NCBI GenBank assembly: GCA_023433205.1
Contig: JAEZDS010000184.1
Location: 1 to 17,338, forward strand
DNA: 17,338 nucleotides
Source of the DNA: Bacteroidota bacterium
Lineage (GTDB): Bacteria; Bacteroidota; Bacteroidia; B-17B0; Aurantibacillaceae
Direction: 5' to 3'
Below the pieces are notes generated by a model. That model was given only the letters and a program-made list of their open reading frames with translations, did no database searches and was not told the origin of the DNA. A program made the translations under genes and the position numbers. Shown here piece by piece: positions 14,847-17,338 of the stretch. Position 1 is the first letter of the stretch; every line of letters starts with the position of its first letter.

Positions 14847-15777
14847 GTGTTTATATTGTTATAAAAAATTAGAACGAGGCAACACGACTGAATATCACGA
14901 ACAGTGCAGCATGGAATTTTTTGGCGCAAAAGTTCCTCCGGTTCTGCCATATTCATTTAAACAAATGACTGAGTTAGCCAGGGAGGTTGTGGAGCGCAGC
15001 GTGGCTGTTCCAGGTGTTCAACCCAAACTTTCGTTGTCAGTAGTAAAAAAAGCAGTTGAAAATAAAGAACGGTTCACGGTAGTAGGCGCTTTAGGTGGCA
15101 ATTATATTTTTAAACCACCTTCAGATCATTACCCGGAGATGCCACAAAATGAACACCTCACCATGCGGATTGCAGAAGCTTTCGGTATAAGGACTGTAAA
15201 GTCGAGTCTTATCCGGTTAAAATCAGGAGAGCTTTCCTACATCACCAAGCGTATAGACCGAACCGATACAGATGATAAGATCCACATGATCGACATGTTT
15301 CAGATCCTTGATGCAGTGGATAAATACAAAAGTTCCATGGAAAAAATCGGCAAAGCGATTGAACTATATTCTGATGATACTTTACTGGATCAGTCGTATT
15401 TTTTCGAATTAACATTGTTCAGTTTTCTAACAGGCAACAACGACATGCACCTGAAAAACTTTTCGATGATCAATATTTCGGATAAGTGGAATCTCGCACC
15501 GGCTTATGACTTGTTGAATGTTGCAATAGCGAATCCTGGTGATGACGAGGAACTAGCGTTAACACTGGAAGGGAAAAAGAAAAGATTAAAACGCGAACAT
15601 TTTGTCCGCTTAGGACAGGGTCTGGGTCTAAACGATAAGCAGATCGATGGGGCGTTTACAAGGATAGAAAAAAATAAAACAAAAGCGGCAGAATGGATTA
15701 AGAATTCGTTTTTGTCAAAGGCGTTTCAGAAGAAATATTTGGAGGTTCTTGACCGGCGCTATTCTATGATCAAATAG
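14839..15777 (+). CDS. hipT: HipT-like serine/threonine kinase toxin with N-terminal Cys/His cluster
   Basis: Kinase core of a split HipA module, 312 residues. Residues 4-23 form a CxxC...HxxC cluster (Cys4, Cys7, His20, Cys23) that looks like a small zinc-binding module. The Gly-rich loop is VPGVQPK (57-63). A nucleotide-binding Lys is likely at YIFKPP (Lys92). The catalytic loop is TGNNDMHLKNFS with Asp202 and Asn207, and the metal-binding Asp is in APAYDLL (Asp224). HipA and HipT kinases phosphorylate aminoacyl-tRNA synthetases (GltX or TrpS in known cases); the target here is not deducible. The loop has no Ser at the positions of the SxS autophosphorylation pair known in E. coli HipT (Ala and Pro instead). 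Full-length and apparently active. It starts 8 nt inside the HipS gene. Confidence 0.9.
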   Translation: MNKCLYCYKKLERGNTTEYHEQCSMEFFGAKVPPVLPYSFKQMTELAREVVERSVAVPGVQPKLSLSVVKKAVENKERFTVVGALGGNYIFKPPSDHYPEMPQNEHLTMRIAEAFGIRTVKSSLIRLKSGELSYITKRIDRTDTDDKIHMIDMFQILDAVDKYKSSMEKIGKAIELYSDDTLLDQSYFFELTLFSFLTGNNDMHLKNFSMINISDKWNLAPAYDLLNVAIANPGDDEELALTLEGKKKRLKREHFVRLGQGLGLNDKQIDGAFTRIEKNKTKAAEWIKNSFLSKAFQKKYLEVLDRRYSMIK

Positions 15778-15804
15778 TTTTAGTCCTTTGTCATCAAGGT
15801 AAAA
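15778..15804. terminator. Candidate bidirectional terminator
   Basis: TTTTA-GT-CCTT pairs with AAGG-TAAAA across a 7-nt loop, a 9-bp stem with one 2-nt bulge, placed directly after the hipT stop and between convergent genes. There is no run of T after it, so it is a weak call. Confidence 0.35.
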
Positions 15805-15813
15805 GAACGTAAA

Positions 15814-16412
15814 TTAAAAACCCTCCCTCTTTCTCACCCATTTCCATTCCTGCTGAAAAGAATAAGCGAACGGAGGCTGAAAATCTTCAGGATCAAAACG
15901 CCTACCCAACCAGGCATCGTAGTCCTCTAACGAAGCCTTGTCCTTGTCGCTGATAGCGCGCAACATTTTATGGAATCCGGGGATGCCTCCCACATCCGCC
16001 GGCGGGCAGGCCCATAACCGCTGGGACACAACGGTGACTTCGCTATCCTATCCTCATTCACGACCCCGCGCAGTTCCACGTCATGTTCCCAGTTGTCGCC
16101 CATATCGTAAACGTACCGGACCTTATCGCCAATATGATGAAAAACATCTGAGATCTTTAGCTCGTCTGACCGAACCACCACCTGATTTACTTCCAGGTCT
16201 GTTTCGGGACTTGGAACACCAATGACCTGTTTCGGGCATCGTACATCCGGAATAAATTCATAGTGATGTTTATGTTTCCAACCCATCGCCACCTGTATCG
16301 CCGCGTGAAGATCCAGCATGTTCATGTTCCTTTTTATGTGGATTATTCTCCAGATCAGGGGATCGCTGTGAAGCAGACGGATTTCGAGGATGAGGATGTT
16401 GGGACGGGGCAT
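15814..16412 (-). pseudogene. pRiA4b ORF-3-like protein, frameshifted
   Basis: The reading frame from the ATG at 16412 gives the typical PRiA4_ORF3 domain: LEIRLLHSDPLIWRII, LDLHAAIQVAMGWKHKHHYEF and YDMGDNWEHDVELRG. Near 16009-16013 the frame must shift to continue as CPPADVGGIPGFHKML and end in DPEDFQPPF and the terminal WKWVRKREGF (stop at 15814). The motif CP...CPPxDVGG is normally continuous, so a 1-nt deletion in a GGGCC stretch explains the break. In the unshifted frame the product has an unrelated tail. Domains of this type are found alone or in mobile elements; function is unknown. A TACTTTTG at 16417-16424 fits a -7 element but would give an almost leaderless message. Confidence 0.7.
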
Positions 16413-16450
16413 GATGCAAAAGTAAGATAGTACCTTGCTGAAAGTTGATT

Positions 16451-16959
16451 TTAATATTCGAATATATTCTCCCTATGCCACTCCAGGTTTGAAATGAATG
16501 GTCGATGCTCTTCATTCAAAGGCAACAAAATTGACTTGTTCTCAAACTGTCTTATCCCATAAACATTATCATCCTCAGTGAACAGTGGCGAAACCATAAC
16601 CTTATAATCATTACTGATTGAAATAATTCCCCGATCAAACGCCCGGTGAAGATTAGGACATAGTGAAATTCCATTCGTAATAGTGTCATCATGGCTTTCG
16701 CTGAAAGGCCTGATGTGACAAGCATCGATCATTGAAAAAGAAAGCTTGCTGTCGATCTTTAAACCAGAGATACAACAGGTGTTGTTATAGATCCTCGGAA
16801 TTTGGTAGGGCAAAAAATAGGCACTCAACCGGTAATAACTGATCTCTTGCAATAAAGCAGTGCCTTGGACCTGTCGTTAACAATTAAACCTCTTTGCTCA
16901 AGTAAAGTGAGCTGATCGGCAAATGACAACGGCGCCTTGGTATAATTTCTTTTACCCAT
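16451..16959 (-). pseudogene. Abi_2 N-terminus fused to an HNH nuclease, frameshifted
   Basis: The ATG at 16959 follows AGGAG and opens a frame (MGKRNYTKAPLSFADQL, then EQRGLIVNDRSKALLY) that is the N-terminus of an Abi_2 (AbiD/AbiF) family abortive-infection protein. After a 1-nt deletion near 16851-16855 the sequence continues as LQEISYYRLSAYFLPYQ, the next Abi_2 block. About 55 residues in, at roughly 16795-16801, it changes without a stop into an HNH_2-type nuclease: NNTCCISG, DACHIRPFSES, then TNGISLCPNLHRAFDRG (the His-Asn-His core), running to the stop at 16451. The rest of Abi_2 and the N-terminus of the nuclease are missing. The join therefore looks like a deletion that fused two defence genes. 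A start at the TTG at 16852 would give the nuclease part only. Confidence 0.65.
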
Positions 16960-17067
16960 CTCCTAAAAAGAAAAGACCCCCCAAGTGTGCATCGTTGAGA
17001 GGCATGGGAGGTGTATTATCTTGCTTAAATGAATTGGCTTTAAGGTGTAATATTTGTGCCGACGGTA

Positions 17068-17098
17068 CAAAAGTAGTGTGTTTAGTCGTCTTTATCAA
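17068..17098 (-). promoter_or_regulatory. Promoter of the Abi_2/HNH remnant
   Basis: On the minus strand a TTG (complement of 17096-17098) is followed after 20 nt by TACTTTTG (17068-17075), which fits the -33/-7 arrangement of Bacteroidota promoters. It lies about 110 nt upstream of the ATG at 16959. This is the best two-part promoter match in the window. Confidence 0.5.
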
Positions 17099-17204
17099 GT
17101 ATTTTCTCATGTGTTTTATCAAGAAACGATCGTTAAGTCTTTAGCTATCAATTATATATGGCCATCAACAGAAATTCTCTGCATACCTCCAGCGACTGGG
17201 ACGG

Positions 17205-17234
17205 AACGCGCGCCAACGGGCGTTTAATTTTTTA
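17205..17234 (+). terminator. Candidate terminator hairpin with T tract
   Basis: AACGC (17205-17209) pairs with GCGTT (17220-17224), followed by TAATTTTTTA. It sits just past the stop of the minus-strand ORF6N-type gene, but its T tract is on the plus strand. The stem is short. Confidence 0.3.
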
Positions 17235-17338
17235 TCAATCCCGATCATCTTCCGCCCCTCTTTTGTAACCGATCTTTTTCCTCGGCTCTTTCACTGGCTG
17301 CATCAGTTGCCGGATAGCTTCAAAGAGCATTTGTATTT
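17235..17338 (-). CDS. C-terminal end of an ORF6N-type DNA-binding protein (partial)
   Basis: Only the last 34 residues are in the window, ending in TGA at 17235-17237 and cut by the window edge at 17338. They read IQMLFEAIRQLM, QPVKEPRKKIGY and KRGAEDD. The pattern of a hydrophobic helix followed by EPRKKIGYK is the usual end of ORF6N/KilA-N-type proteins of Bacteroidota, which are phage-antirepressor relatives common on mobile islands. The DNA-binding domain itself is outside the window, so the call rests on this tail alone. Confidence 0.5.
   Translation of the reverse strand, partial: IQMLFEAIRQLMQPVKEPRKKIGYKRGAEDDRD

Noticed and set aside
16923..17144. 73-residue plus-strand open frame
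   Set aside because: It overlaps the start and promoter of the Abi_2/HNH remnant and its sequence resembles no protein I know.

Overview
The window looks like a piece of a Bacteroidota chromosome, most likely from the Chitinophagaceae/Sphingobacteriia side of the phylum. Four secreted proteins end in type IX secretion system (T9SS) type A sorting domains. Several intergenic regions carry the Bacteroidota -7 promoter element TAnnTTTG. The accessory genes also have their closest recognisable relatives in that phylum. The genus cannot be read from the sequence.

Left part (1-10,860) is a run of exported proteins. It holds a seven-repeat FG-GAP/VCBS protein (minus), a protein of six ~100-residue Cys-rich modules (plus), a protein with a conserved CAVG/IQP-type domain and a SprB-like repeat (minus), and a small carboxypeptidase-regulatory-like protein (plus). 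All four have T9SS-type C-termini. A small hypothetical gene, an exported protein of unknown function (plus) and a tandem pair of paralogous exported YD/RHS-like proteins (minus, 28 nt apart) follow. These are probably cell-surface or secreted products; no metabolic pathway is visible.

Right part (about 10,900-17,338) is an accessory, defence-type island with clear decay. From left to right it contains a phased ~30-bp repeat array; an intact AbiEi/AbiEii type IV toxin-antitoxin operon (minus); a pseudogene with two in-frame stops plus a homopolymer frameshift; a lipoprotein-like gene without a usable start; and a GC-rich block that folds into a long imperfect hairpin. Next come an intact three-gene split HipA module (HipB-HipS-HipT-like, plus) behind a region of repeated operator-like sites, a frameshifted pRiA4b ORF-3-like gene, a decayed chimera joining the N-terminus of an Abi_2 family protein to an HNH nuclease, and the C-terminal end of an ORF6N-type protein at the edge.

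The working units of the right part are the two toxin-antitoxin operons, each tightly coupled (2-nt gap; ATGA and 8-nt overlaps) with operator-like inverted repeats upstream. The broken genes around them are what is expected of an island that turns over by insertion and deletion. The items most worth following are the HipT-like kinase with a putative N-terminal zinc-finger module and no serine at the usual loop positions, the Abi_2::HNH chimera, the structured GC-rich block and the phased repeat array.
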